Source of the DNA: an uncultured Clostridia bacterium
Lineage (GTDB): Bacteria; Bacillota; Clostridia; TANB77; CAG-465
DNA length: 36,353 bases
Assembly (NCBI GenBank): GCA_944386345.1
Contig: CALXAR010000011.1
Coordinates: 1-36,353, forward strand
Direction: 5' to 3'
This document shows positions 18,064 to 26,621 of this stretch, one piece after another. Both the position numbers and the translations under genes were made by a program. The notes under the pieces are model-generated. The model saw only the letters and a program-made list of their open reading frames with translations. It did no database searches and was not told the origin of the DNA. How positions within the stretch are numbered: the first letter of the stretch is position 1; each line of letters starts with the position of its first letter.

Positions 18064-18112
18064 AATAAAACACCTCTATATACAATTATGTATAAATAAA
18101 GGTGTATTTATT
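18064..18112 (-). promoter_or_regulatory. Hairpin sequestering the gpr ribosome binding site
   Basis: Immediately after the holA stop, minus-strand AATAAATACACCTTTA can pair with TAGAGGTGTTTTATT (one bulge, one G-U) across an 18-nt loop. The descending arm contains the gpr Shine-Dalgarno sequence. It lacks a clean U-tract, so it is not a typical terminator. Confidence 0.6.
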
Positions 18113-18113
18113 C
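18084..18113 (-). promoter_or_regulatory. Sigma-G-like promoter of gpr
   Basis: GAATAA (18108-18113), a 17-bp spacer and CATAATT (18084-18090) resemble the sigma-G consensus (TGAATA / CATACTA). gpr is a sigma-G gene in Bacillus. Transcription would start near 18077-18079, giving a very short leader. AT-rich DNA makes chance matches possible. Confidence 0.45.
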
Positions 18114-19021
18114 TATAACATACATATTATTTCTTTTAAACCTATTTCAAAATCCATATCTCCATTTTTAGTTTTTTTGTCATAGTTATCAAAAGCATAA
18201 ATTATATTTTTTAATTCTTCTTCTGAATACTTATCACATGCAAAAGATAGTTTTTTTACTATAAAAGGAGCAATTCCTAATTCTTGTGAGATATTTTTCT
18301 CTCCTGCTTGTTTTAATAGTTTAATCATAAATAACTGCTTAAATTGCTTATATAACATTATATAGATTTTTACAATTGATTCTTTTTGTCTAAGTAAAGA
18401 GTTAACCTCCTCAATTGCAATATTCTTTCTTTTATTTACTATATCATCCAACACATCAAATATTTTTGCATTAAGTGTTTTAGAGCATACTTTATCTATA
18501 ATCTCTTTTGTTACTGTTCCTCCTGTTTGGACATATATTACTAGTTTTTGAAGCTCGTTAATATTATTGTATTTATCATTACCACATACATTTTGCATAT
18601 ACTGGGCATCTTCATACGATATTTTTACATTATATTTCTTTAAGATTTGAATTATAAATTGGGTCATCTGTTTTTCATCTAAATGCTTATATTCAATACA
18701 TTCTGCTATTTTAGATAAAGTCTTATATTCACCTAATCTCTTATCAATACTATCTTCGATTATTATTACTTTTATATCTTCATCAATATCTTTTAATATA
18801 TTTACATTAAATTTTAAATTTGTATTTCGAATAATTATTAGTTTCTCAGTTCCAAAAAAAGAAACACCTTGAGTAATACTATTAAGCTCATCAATATTAT
18901 CTAAATTTATATAAAATAAATTTACCCCTACTTCTAAATTTGTAAATTCTTTTTTTATTTTCTCAACTTTTTGATGTATATCATACTTTTCTTCACCATA
19001 TAACAAATAAATATTACTCAT
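18113..19021 (-). CDS. holA: DNA polymerase III delta subunit
   Basis: Clamp-loader subunit that opens the sliding clamp. 302 aa with the family layout: the N-terminal IYLLYGEEKYDI motif, a central AAA-like region without Walker motifs (TEKLIIIRN, KVIIIEDSID), the helical segment with LNELQKLVIY, and the C-terminal collar domain (KQFKQLFMIKLL, GIAPFIVKKL). GGAGGAA lies 5 nt before the start, 16 bp after trmFO. Confidence 0.92.
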   Translation of the reverse strand: MSNIYLLYGEEKYDIHQKVEKIKKEFTNLEVGVNLFYINLDNIDELNSITQGVSFFGTEKLIIIRNTNLKFNVNILKDIDEDIKVIIIEDSIDKRLGEYKTLSKIAECIEYKHLDEKQMTQFIIQILKKYNVKISYEDAQYMQNVCGNDKYNNINELQKLVIYVQTGGTVTKEIIDKVCSKTLNAKIFDVLDDIVNKRKNIAIEEVNSLLRQKESIVKIYIMLYKQFKQLFMIKLLKQAGEKNISQELGIAPFIVKKLSFACDKYSEEELKNIIYAFDNYDKKTKNGDMDFEIGLKEIICML

Positions 19022-19037
19022 TTTTCCTCCTTAAACT

Positions 19038-20402
19038 TTAGTTTAAATACTCCTCTTTAAACCTCTTTATACTTTCTATTGAAATATTTGCAAGAATTGT
19101 ATACTTTTGTTTTTTGTCTCTAATTTTCTTATCCAAAGGTTTTAATATACCAAAATTTGCATTCATAGGTTGGTAGTTTTTATTCTCAGTTGAAACATAT
19201 TTGGCTAAGCTTCCAAGCATTGTATCTTCTGGAAATAAAATTTTCTTTCCTTTTAATCTTGATAAAATGCTATATGCTACCATCATTCCTGATGCAGCAG
19301 ATTCAACATATCCCTCTACACCCGAAATTTGTCCTGCAAAATACACACTATTATCTTGCTTTAGGCAAAAATTATTATCAAGCAATTTTCCACCATTAAT
19401 GTATGTATTTTTGTGCATAACTCCATATCTTTCAAAAACAGCATTCTCAAGTCCTGGAATCATAGAGAAAACTCTTTTTTGTTCACCAAACTTTAGATTT
19501 GTTTGAAATCCAACAAGATTAAAAGACTCTCCCTCTTTATTTTCCATTCTAAGTTGTACATTAGCATAAGGTCTACTTCCAGTTCTTGGATCAGTAAAGC
19601 CAACAGGTTTTAAAGGTCCAAACCTTAGAGTATCAATTCCTCTTTTAGCCATAACCTCAATTGGCATACATCCTTCAAATATTTCTCTTTTCTCAAAATC
19701 ATGAAGTGTTACCACCTCTGCATTTACAAGCTCTTTACAAAAAGTCTCATATTCTTCTTTATTCATTGGCAGATTTAAATAATCTGCCTCTGGCATAGTA
19801 AGAAGTCTTTGTTTCCATTCCTCTATACTCTCTTCTTTTTTTCTTTCTTGTTCATATCTATCTCCCCAATATGCAATATTTAAATTTATAGAATCTCTTG
19901 CAACTATTGGTGCTGCGGCATCATAAAAGTATAGGTCTTGTTGCCCTATTTTATTTTTTAAATTATTCATTAAGATATTATCAGTAAGCGGTCCTGTAGC
20001 AACCACTTTTATTCCTTCTAACTCATCTATATTCTCTACTTTTTCATATACTATTTCAATATTTTTATTCTCTTTTATCTTATCCGTAATATACTTTGAA
20101 AAAATTTCCCTGTTTACAGCTAACGCTTGTCCTGCTGGCACCTTAGCTTTATATGCAGCTTCAATAAATAAGCTACCAAGAATTTCCATCTCTTTTTTTA
20201 ATAATCCACATGCATTTGTAAGCAATTCTGATTTTAGCGAATTGCTACATACAAGCTCTGCAAAATCATTAGACTTATGTGCTTCACTTTTATATGTAGG
20301 CTTCATTTCATATAATCTAACTTTTACTCCTCTACTTGCAAGAATGTATGCACATTCACACCCTGCAAGTCCTGCTCCTATTATATTTATTTTATTTTCC
20401 AT
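19038..20402 (-). CDS. trmFO: tRNA (uracil-5-)-methyltransferase TrmFO
   Basis: Folate- and FAD-dependent enzyme that makes ribothymidine at tRNA position 54. The N-terminal dinucleotide fold INIIGAGLAGCECAYILA is followed by the family segment SNDFAELVCSNSLKSE, which bears the C-S-N-S motif. EGCMPIEVMAKRG and the C-terminal FAD-site motif GQISGVEGYVESAASG complete the pattern. The start at 20402 is chosen because GGAGAG lies 4 nt upstream; an ATG four codons earlier overlaps that RBS. It follows topA as in many Firmicutes, but its own promoter and the topA terminator separate them. Confidence 0.95.
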   Translation of the reverse strand: MENKINIIGAGLAGCECAYILASRGVKVRLYEMKPTYKSEAHKSNDFAELVCSNSLKSELLTNACGLLKKEMEILGSLFIEAAYKAKVPAGQALAVNREIFSKYITDKIKENKNIEIVYEKVENIDELEGIKVVATGPLTDNILMNNLKNKIGQQDLYFYDAAAPIVARDSINLNIAYWGDRYEQERKKEESIEEWKQRLLTMPEADYLNLPMNKEEYETFCKELVNAEVVTLHDFEKREIFEGCMPIEVMAKRGIDTLRFGPLKPVGFTDPRTGSRPYANVQLRMENKEGESFNLVGFQTNLKFGEQKRVFSMIPGLENAVFERYGVMHKNTYINGGKLLDNNFCLKQDNSVYFAGQISGVEGYVESAASGMMVAYSILSRLKGKKILFPEDTMLGSLAKYVSTENKNYQPMNANFGILKPLDKKIRDKKQKYTILANISIESIKRFKEEYLN

Positions 20403-20422
20403 ATTACTCTCCATTCAAAAGT

Positions 20423-20451
20423 ATTATATCATCACACCCTACCTTTTACAA
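20423..20451 (-). promoter_or_regulatory. Sigma-A promoter of trmFO
   Basis: TTGTAA (20446-20451), 17-bp spacer, TATAAT (20423-20428), starting 3 bp past the U-tract of the topA terminator. Confidence 0.65.
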
Positions 20452-20453
20452 GC

Positions 20454-20482
20454 AAAAAGAGCAACTATAAATAGTTACTCTT
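20454..20482 (-). terminator. Intrinsic terminator overlapping the topA stop codon
   Basis: The minus strand forms AAGAGTAACTAT / ATAGTTGCTCTT (12 bp with one G-U) with a 2-nt apical gap, followed by five T. The ascending arm includes the last topA codons and its TAA. Confidence 0.8.
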
Positions 20483-22460
20483 CCTTTTCTTCCTTCTTTG
20501 ACTTAGGTTTAGTCCAAGATATATAATGACATTTACTATCATCACTATTTGTATTATTCTCGCATACATAAAAAGGTCTTCTTGTCTTTGTATGCTTTAT
20601 TAATACTTTACCTCCACATTCTGGGCACGGAACATCTATTGATTCATTATATGGCTTAATATTCTTACATTCTGGATATCCAGGGCAAGCAAGAAACTTG
20701 CCAAATCTTCCTTGCTTTATAACCATCTTTCTTCCACATTTCTCACAAACAACATCCGTCTCTTGTTCTGGTATTTTTACTTTTTCTATCTTATCTTGAA
20801 CTTCAAGTAAATTTTTGTTAAATGGCTCATAAAACTCTCTTAGCATCTGAACATAGTCTTGCTTAGAATCTGCCACATCATCAAGTTTATTCTCCATATC
20901 AGCTGTAAATTTAACATCTACTATATCTTTAAAATTATCTTCTAATAATTTATTAACTATTTCTCCAAGCTCAGTAGGTTTTAAATATCTACCTTCTTTT
21001 TCTATATATACTCTTTCTTCTAATGTAGATATAGTTGGTGCATATGTACTTGGTCTACCAATACCTTTTTCTTCCATTACTTTTACAAGACTTGCCTCTG
21101 TATATCTAGCTGGGGGCTCAGTTGTTTTTTTATCAGCCTTTAATTCTTTCTGTGTTAAAACCTCTCCAATTTGAAATTCTGGCAATGCTTTTTCATCATC
21201 GTCTTCTTCCTCAGAATCATTTTTAGACTTTGCTTTATCATCTTTACCTTCAATATACAATTTCATATATCCGTCAAACTTAATAGTTCTTCCATTTATA
21301 TAAAATATATAGTCATCAACTTTGATTTTTATTCTTGTAGTATCATATAAGGCAACAGACATTTGAGATGCAAGGAATCTATTCATAATTAGGCTATATA
21401 ATTTTTCTTCATCTTTACTACCAACTTCAGGAATAGTATCTAAATTTGATGGTCTTATAGCCTCATGTGCATCTTGAGCATTTTCTTTTGCCTTAAATTC
21501 CCTATTTAAATAATACTCTTTTCCAAATTTATCTGTAATATATTCTTTTGCCATTTTCTTAGCATCATCAGATAGTCTTGTAGAATCAGTTCTCATATAA
21601 GTAATAAAACCAGCCTCATATAATCTTTGAGCTATCATCATAGTCTTTTTTACACTAAAGCCTAGTTTTCTTGATGCTTCTTGTTGTAGTGAAGAAGTAG
21701 TAAATGGAGCTGGTGGATTTCTCTTTCTTTCGCTCTTTTTTATATCTACAACTTCATATTTTTTATTATCAATTGCATTTATTATCTTATCAACTTGCTT
21801 TTTATCCTTTAGCTCAATCTTTCCTTTTTCATCACCATAAAATTTAGCAATTAATATATCGTTATCTTTTTGAAGTTTAGCATACATTAAGTAATAATCT
21901 TCTGGTACAAAACTTCTAATCTCTCTTTCTCTATCAACTATAATTTTTAAAGCAACAGATTGTACTCTACCAGCACTTGTTCCCTTTTTTACTTTTTTCC
22001 ATAATAAAGGTGACAATTTATATCCTACAATTCTATCTAAAATACGTCTTGCTTGCTGAGCATTTACTAAAGCTTGATTTACAGTTCTTGGTTTTTCAAC
22101 CGCTTTCTTTACAGCATTTTTTGTTATTTCATTAAATTCTATTCTACATTTTTCATTATCTTTTATATTTAATAAATTTTTCAAATGCCAAGCTATTGCT
22201 TCTCCTTCTCTATCAGGGTCGGTTGCAAGATATACTACATCTTTATCTTTTGCAAGCTTTTTGATATTTTTAATAATATTTGCTTTTCCCTTCATAGTTT
22301 TATATTCTGGTTTGAAATCATTCTCTATATCAACTGCTAGTTTACTTGAAGGTAAATCTATAATATGTCCTTGTGATGCAATTACATCATAGTCTCCACC
22401 CAAATACTTCTTTATTGTCTTAGCTTTTGATGGAGATTCCACTATTACTAACTTTGTCAT
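20475..22460 (-). CDS. topA: DNA topoisomerase I
   Basis: Type IA topoisomerase that relaxes negative supercoils. The N-terminal Toprim domain has VIVESPSKAKTI and DPDREGEA (81-88), and the catalytic tyrosine is in FITYMRTDST (Y288). The C-terminal part carries one clear four-cysteine zinc ribbon (CEKCG...CPGYPEC) and a second (CPECG...CENNTNSDDSKC) with wider spacing. 661 aa, somewhat short for Firmicutes, reflecting two rather than three or more C-terminal zinc modules. An acidic insertion (NDSEEEDDDEK, near 417-427) is present. Confidence 0.96.
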   Translation of the reverse strand: MTKLVIVESPSKAKTIKKYLGGDYDVIASQGHIIDLPSSKLAVDIENDFKPEYKTMKGKANIIKNIKKLAKDKDVVYLATDPDREGEAIAWHLKNLLNIKDNEKCRIEFNEITKNAVKKAVEKPRTVNQALVNAQQARRILDRIVGYKLSPLLWKKVKKGTSAGRVQSVALKIIVDREREIRSFVPEDYYLMYAKLQKDNDILIAKFYGDEKGKIELKDKKQVDKIINAIDNKKYEVVDIKKSERKRNPPAPFTTSSLQQEASRKLGFSVKKTMMIAQRLYEAGFITYMRTDSTRLSDDAKKMAKEYITDKFGKEYYLNREFKAKENAQDAHEAIRPSNLDTIPEVGSKDEEKLYSLIMNRFLASQMSVALYDTTRIKIKVDDYIFYINGRTIKFDGYMKLYIEGKDDKAKSKNDSEEEDDDEKALPEFQIGEVLTQKELKADKKTTEPPARYTEASLVKVMEEKGIGRPSTYAPTISTLEERVYIEKEGRYLKPTELGEIVNKLLEDNFKDIVDVKFTADMENKLDDVADSKQDYVQMLREFYEPFNKNLLEVQDKIEKVKIPEQETDVVCEKCGRKMVIKQGRFGKFLACPGYPECKNIKPYNESIDVPCPECGGKVLIKHTKTRRPFYVCENNTNSDDSKCHYISWTKPKSKKEEKEE

Positions 22461-22491
22461 TTACACTCCTAACCTTTCATACTGATTTTAG

Positions 22492-22521
22492 ATTATATCA
22501 CAAACAAAATATGCAAATCAA
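22492..22521 (-). promoter_or_regulatory. Sigma-A promoter of topA
   Basis: TTGATT (22516-22521), 18-bp spacer, TATAAT (22492-22497). The -35 overlaps the last codon of spoIIP. Confidence 0.6.
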
Positions 22522-23663
22522 TCCTTATATAATATATTTAGTAAATTTGCTAAGCATCTAGTAGCAAGTTTTGCTTCATCTAAAGTATTTCCTGAGGCTC
22601 CAACCTCTACTAGAAATGAATTTGATTTTATATCTTGATTGTACACTGAATTACGTATTATCATAGGTCTAAATAGTCCTGGATATATTTTGTTTGCAAG
22701 TATTTGAATTTGAAGAGCCAATTTAAGATTTTCCATATAATATTTATTATATTCACCATCATATCCTATTCCCATTACTAGCATTAAAGATGCAACACTA
22801 TATCCTTTAAACTCTGTCTTTGGTGCAAAATCTAAATCTTCAATAGCATCTCTATGCACATCTATAGATATTGATATATTAGGATCTTGAGCAACTTGAG
22901 CTTCAAATGTTCTTCTAGAATTTGTATATGCGCTATTATATTCTCCATAATCGTGAGGAGTTAAGCTACATACCGTTTTTATCCCTTTACTATTTAAATT
23001 TGATGATAACTTAGAAGCAACTGATAACATATTATAGTTTCCATCTGTAGTTCTTCTTGGACTTGTATACTCAAATTTATAGTTTTCACTATTTGCATAA
23101 GACTCTGATGTATGTGTTGTATATAGCAAAACCTCATCAACAGATTTTGAAAAGAATTTTTCATCACTATTTAAAATACTTTCAAAATCTATATCTCTAT
23201 TTGTAGAATAATTTGTTATCTCTACCCCACAAACATTAAGTTTTTGATAGTTCTCATTTTCTGTAACAATTTTAATATCTTCTGATGCAACGCCGTTAAA
23301 TACAGTAACATCCTTATACTCTTGAGCCATCTTATCCATAGCTAGCTCTTCTTCTGTACCAGCTTCAACTTGTACCTCTTCTACTTCCTCATTTTCTTTA
23401 AAAATATAATTATCTGAATTTGCCAATGAATTTAATGACATAATTTTCTCTTTAGATACATCTATATTTTTAACTTCTATTATATTACTACCTAAATATA
23501 CTAACTCAGTACTATTTAAAACCATAAATATTGAAATAAATAACACTATTAATATTTCATATTTTTTTATATTTATACTATTTGAAGTATCAATACTTAT
23601 ATAACTATTTCTTATCTTTTGTTTTTTTCTTTTTTTTCTAAAAAAAGTAACCGCAATTTTCAT
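22518..23663 (-). CDS. spoIIP: Stage II sporulation protein P (SpoIIP)
   Basis: Cell-wall amidase/endopeptidase that works with SpoIID and SpoIIM to drive forespore engulfment. A basic N-terminus and one membrane anchor (about 34-55) are followed by a linker rich in Glu (about 90-150). The amidase domain (about 175-381) has LLYTTHTSESY with the zinc histidine, SISIDVHRDAI with the second histidine, and FLVEVGASGNTLDEA with the catalytic glutamate. 381 aa, typical. Mother-cell sigma-E control is expected, but no convincing sigma-E promoter is visible in the 50 bp upstream. The RBS and start lie in the loop of the preceding gene's terminator-like hairpin. Confidence 0.93.
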   Translation of the reverse strand: MKIAVTFFRKKRKKQKIRNSYISIDTSNSINIKKYEILIVLFISIFMVLNSTELVYLGSNIIEVKNIDVSKEKIMSLNSLANSDNYIFKENEEVEEVQVEAGTEEELAMDKMAQEYKDVTVFNGVASEDIKIVTENENYQKLNVCGVEITNYSTNRDIDFESILNSDEKFFSKSVDEVLLYTTHTSESYANSENYKFEYTSPRRTTDGNYNMLSVASKLSSNLNSKGIKTVCSLTPHDYGEYNSAYTNSRRTFEAQVAQDPNISISIDVHRDAIEDLDFAPKTEFKGYSVASLMLVMGIGYDGEYNKYYMENLKLALQIQILANKIYPGLFRPMIIRNSVYNQDIKSNSFLVEVGASGNTLDEAKLATRCLANLLNILYKD

Positions 23664-23702
23664 AAAACATATCTCCTATGTTCTATTTTATTACGGTCAC
23701 TT
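23641..23702 (-). terminator. Terminator-like hairpin enclosing the spoIIP RBS and start codon
   Basis: On the minus strand AAGTGACCGTAAT (23690-23702) pairs with ATTGCGGTTACTT (23645-23657): 13 bp with two G-U pairs, followed by a T-run. The 32-nt loop holds the GGAG and ATG of spoIIP. It lies 11 bp past the DivIVA-like gene's stop. The large loop makes efficient termination uncertain. Confidence 0.55.
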
Positions 23703-23713
23703 AAATATAATTA

Positions 23714-24133
23714 CTAATCTAATAAATTATTGATTTCTTGACTGTATTTATCTAATAATCCTACAGTTTTTTCTTTTAAATCTATTACCTCTCTTTTCAT
23801 ATCTAAGAGTTTTTCTTTTTCCATCTCAATTAAGTGTTCGATTCTATCCTTTTCTTGTATAGCTTCACTTCTTGAATCCTCAATAATTTTTTTTGCTTGA
23901 TCTTCTGCAGTTATTAGAGCACTAGCAACTTTTTCTTGTTTTGCGATATAGTCTGATTCATATTTTTCTAGTTTTCTTTTAACCAAAGAAAGCTCATTAG
24001 CAATTCTATTAGCATCTGAACGTTCAGCCTGTAGTTTACTTTCGTAATCTGCTTTCATAGCTTTTACATACTCTTCTACTTGCTTTTTATCATAACCAAA
24101 CATTTCAGTCCCAAACTTTTTCTCGTTTTCCAT
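23714..24133 (-). CDS. DivIVA/GpsB-type coiled-coil protein
   Basis: 139 aa. The N-terminus carries the DivIVA lipid-binding-domain signature FGYDKKQVEEYV (about 12-23), followed by an almost continuous coiled coil (about 28-135). Members bind curved membrane at poles and septa and organise division, wall growth or chromosome anchoring. Which of these applies here cannot be told. It lacks a long C-terminal extension. GGGGG lies 7 nt before the ATG, and the gene has its own promoter, divergent from spoVAC. Confidence 0.85.
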   Translation of the reverse strand: MENEKKFGTEMFGYDKKQVEEYVKAMKADYESKLQAERSDANRIANELSLVKRKLEKYESDYIAKQEKVASALITAEDQAKKIIEDSRSEAIQEKDRIEHLIEMEKEKLLDMKREVIDLKEKTVGLLDKYSQEINNLLD

Positions 24134-24168
24134 ATTACTACCCCCATAGCTCCAATATATATGTAGAC

Positions 24169-24197
24169 ATTATATCAAATTCTTATTTCTATTTCAA
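24169..24197 (-). promoter_or_regulatory. Sigma-A promoter of the DivIVA-like gene
   Basis: TTGAAA (24192-24197), 17-bp spacer, TATAAT (24169-24174). The rest of the divergent gap to 24268 is AT-rich. A sigma-G promoter for spoVAC is expected there but I cannot pick one with confidence. Confidence 0.7.
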
Positions 24198-24268
24198 TAT
24201 TTTTTAAAAAATATAAAAAAAATTATAATTAGATATTTTTTGCAAATATTATTAATGGTGATTATGTT

Positions 24269-24727
24269 ATGAATACAAATTTAAATATATCAAATAGTGA
24301 ATATAATGATTTAATATCAAAAAAGGCAGAAAAAAGCCCTATTTTAAAAAATATATTTTTTGCTTTTGTAATTGGTGGACTAATTTGTATGTTAGGTCAA
24401 TTTATATTTAATCAAATGCTAAATCTAAATATAGATAACGAGAAAGCTAGTATTATAACAAGTATATCTTTAATATTTATTGGTGCCTTTTTAACTGCAA
24501 TTAATGTTTATTCAAGACTTGGAAAAATAGCTGGTGCAGGTTCTACAATTCCAATAACTGGTTTTTCAAACTCAGTTGTGTCTCCTGCAATAGAATTTAA
24601 AAGTGAAGGATATGTTTTAGGAATTGGAGCAAATATGTTTAAAATTGCTGGCCCAGTTTTAGTATACGGTATAACAACATCTGTAATTTTAGGATTTATA
24701 TACTATATTTTTAACTATATATTTTAG
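24269..24727 (+). CDS. spoVAC: Stage V sporulation protein AC (SpoVAC)
   Basis: Subunit of the spore inner-membrane channel that moves dipicolinic acid (Ca-DPA). 152 aa, four or five membrane helices. The family motif AGAGSTIPITGFSNSVVSPA spans roughly 91-110 and YVLGIGANMFKIAGPVLVYG follows. The start has a GGTGA 7 nt upstream. It heads a three-gene spoVAC-spoVAD-spoVAE operon, the minimal clostridial set; spoVAA, spoVAB and spoVAF are absent here. Confidence 0.95.
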   Translation: MNTNLNISNSEYNDLISKKAEKSPILKNIFFAFVIGGLICMLGQFIFNQMLNLNIDNEKASIITSISLIFIGAFLTAINVYSRLGKIAGAGSTIPITGFSNSVVSPAIEFKSEGYVLGIGANMFKIAGPVLVYGITTSVILGFIYYIFNYIF

Positions 24728-24738
24728 GAGGTAATATA

Positions 24739-25755
24739 ATGAAAATTGGTAAACAGACTTTTAAAATTGAATGTAGACCTTGTATCTATTCAACATCAAG
24801 TATAGTTGGTCCAAAAGAAATGCAAGGCCCTCTTGCTAGTTATTTTGATTTACATATAAAAGACGTTTTCTTTGATGAAAAGACTTTTGAAAAATCAGAA
24901 AGCAAAATGCTAGAGAGCTGTATTAATAATTTACTTGTAAAATCAGGAATAACAGAGCATGATGTAGATGTTATATTTTCTGGAGACTTACTTAACCAGT
25001 GTATATCTTCAGGATTTGCAATACGATCTTTTGATACGCCATTTTTAGGCCTATATGGTGCTTGCTCTACTTTTTGCGAAGGACTTCTTCTTTCTTCTTT
25101 AGTGCTTGAGTCTAACTGTGCAAAACAAGTAATAGCTGCTGCCTCATCTCACTTTTGTAGTGCAGAAAGACAATTTAGAATGCCTCTAGAGCATGGAAAT
25201 CAAAAAAGTCCAACCGCTCAAGCTACAGTTACTGGAAGTGGAGCTGCTCTTGTAACTAGAAGAGAAGTAGCTGATAATGGTATACACATAACTCATGTAA
25301 CTCCTGGGAAAATAATAGACTTAGGTGTAACTGATATGTCAAATATGGGAGCAGCAATGGCACCTGCAGTTTTTAGTACAATTTCAAATCATTTTAATGA
25401 TACTGGTAGAGATATTAATTACTATGATGCAATAATTACTGGTGATTTAGGACTTCATGGAACTGATATGCTTATACAACTTTTTAAAAATGAAGGTATA
25501 GACATTTCAAAGAAACATAATGATTGCGGTATTTTAATTTATGACGAGAAAAAGCAAGATGTAAACTGTGGAGGAAGCGGATGTGGATGTATTGCAAGTG
25601 TATTTTCTTCATATTTCTTTAATGAATTAAAAGCTAAAAATCTAAACAAAATTCTTCTTATTGCAACAGGCGCTTTAATGAGTCCTTTATCATCGTCTCA
25701 AGGAGAGTCTATCCCTGGAATTGCTCACGCTATTGCAATAGAAAACGAGGTGTAA
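24739..25755 (+). CDS. spoVAD: Stage V sporulation protein AD (SpoVAD)
   Basis: Thiolase-fold protein that binds dipicolinic acid on the spore inner membrane. 338 aa, with FLGLYGACSTFCEGL (the thiolase-like cysteine region), ASSHFCSAERQFRMP, and GDLGLHGTDML. It lies 11 bp after spoVAC with an AGGAGG RBS, and 3 bp before spoVAE. The length is normal and no residue is obviously missing. Confidence 0.96.
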   Translation: MKIGKQTFKIECRPCIYSTSSIVGPKEMQGPLASYFDLHIKDVFFDEKTFEKSESKMLESCINNLLVKSGITEHDVDVIFSGDLLNQCISSGFAIRSFDTPFLGLYGACSTFCEGLLLSSLVLESNCAKQVIAAASSHFCSAERQFRMPLEHGNQKSPTAQATVTGSGAALVTRREVADNGIHITHVTPGKIIDLGVTDMSNMGAAMAPAVFSTISNHFNDTGRDINYYDAIITGDLGLHGTDMLIQLFKNEGIDISKKHNDCGILIYDEKKQDVNCGGSGCGCIASVFSSYFFNELKAKNLNKILLIATGALMSPLSSSQGESIPGIAHAIAIENEV

Positions 25756-25758
25756 GCT

Positions 25759-26124
25759 ATGGAAATATTAATAGAATATGGAAAAGTATTTTTAACTGGT
25801 GGTATAATTTGCACAATTGGTCAAATATTAATAGATAAAACCAAAATAACTCCTGCAAGAATACTAACATTATTTGTAACTCTTGGAGTTATACTTGGTT
25901 TTTTAGGAATTTATGAGCCAATATACGAATTTGGCAAATGTGGCGCAAGCGTGCCAATATCTGGATTTGGATATTCTTTGTATAAGGGTACAGTAAAAGC
26001 TATCGCAGAGCAAGGATTTATTGGTATATTTACAGGTGGAGTCTCAGCAACAGCTGGAGGAATTGCAGCAGCTATTGTATTTGGATTTTTAGCGTCATTG
26101 TTTGCTAAACCAACTATAAAATAA
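25759..26124 (+). CDS. spoVAE: Stage V sporulation protein AE (SpoVAE/SpoVAEb)
   Basis: Third subunit of the DPA channel. 121 aa with about four membrane helices. It shares with SpoVAC the motif GASVPISGFGYSL (about 72-84), followed by a glycine- and alanine-rich helix GGVSATAGGIAAAIVFGF. The length matches the single-domain SpoVAEb form. GAGGTG precedes the ATG, within the end of spoVAD, so translation is likely coupled. Confidence 0.93.
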   Translation: MEILIEYGKVFLTGGIICTIGQILIDKTKITPARILTLFVTLGVILGFLGIYEPIYEFGKCGASVPISGFGYSLYKGTVKAIAEQGFIGIFTGGVSATAGGIAAAIVFGFLASLFAKPTIK

Positions 26125-26183
26125 TTTGTATAATTTAAAAATAATTACAGATAATATTCTTAGTGATTTAAAAGGAGGTTATT

Positions 26184-26366
26184 ATGAATAGTTTAAATCA
26201 AATTGAAATTCAAAATATTAGACACATTTGTGGTCATGCCACTGAGTTTTGTTCAAAAATTAATTATTACAAGACTTTAACTTCAGATTCTAACGTTACT
26301 ACAGTACTTGACGATATTTGTAACGAGTGTACAAATTTAAAATCTGAATTATCTAATATGTTGTGA
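26184..26366 (+). CDS. Small cysteine-containing protein, probable spore coat partner
   Basis: 60 aa, helical, with cysteines at positions 16, 23, 46 and 49 and a nearby HxxCxHA pattern; soluble, no signal peptide. Not recognised on its own. It lies 1 bp before a CotF-like coat gene and after spoVA, with a strong AAGGAGG RBS, so a spore-coat role is likely by context. Small helical proteins paired with CotF-like proteins are common in Clostridia. Confidence 0.7.
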   Translation: MNSLNQIEIQNIRHICGHATEFCSKINYYKTLTSDSNVTTVLDDICNECTNLKSELSNML

Positions 26367-26376
26367 GGTGAATAAA

Positions 26377-26619
26377 ATGACAGAGAAAATTGGTGTAAGT
26401 GATGTATTATCTACATTAAATAGTACTATAAATATGATTAATTATAGTATTCAACAATCAAATGATAAAAATTTTAGAGATACTTTAATAACTTCTAGAA
26501 ATTCACTAGAAAATTATCAATGGCAAATATATTTAATTGCTAAAGAAAAAGGATATTATGTTCCAGCTGCTCCTGCAGGTCAGGCAGACATTGAGCAAGT
26601 AAAAAATAGCATTTGCTAA
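26377..26619 (+). CDS. CotF-like spore coat protein
   Basis: 80 aa from the ATG at 26377, chosen because GAGGTG lies 6 nt upstream; an in-frame GTG three codons earlier overlaps that RBS. The sequence has the CotF-family pattern of two amphipathic helices, with TINMINYSIQQSND, FRDTLITSRNSLENYQWQIY and then AKEKGYYVPAAPA near the C-terminus (the x-GYY/GWY-xPA ending). It is small for CotF but typical of clostridial single-repeat forms. A terminator follows, so the gene ends the cluster. Confidence 0.8.
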   Translation: MTEKIGVSDVLSTLNSTINMINYSIQQSNDKNFRDTLITSRNSLENYQWQIYLIAKEKGYYVPAAPAGQADIEQVKNSIC

Positions 26620-26621
26620 TT

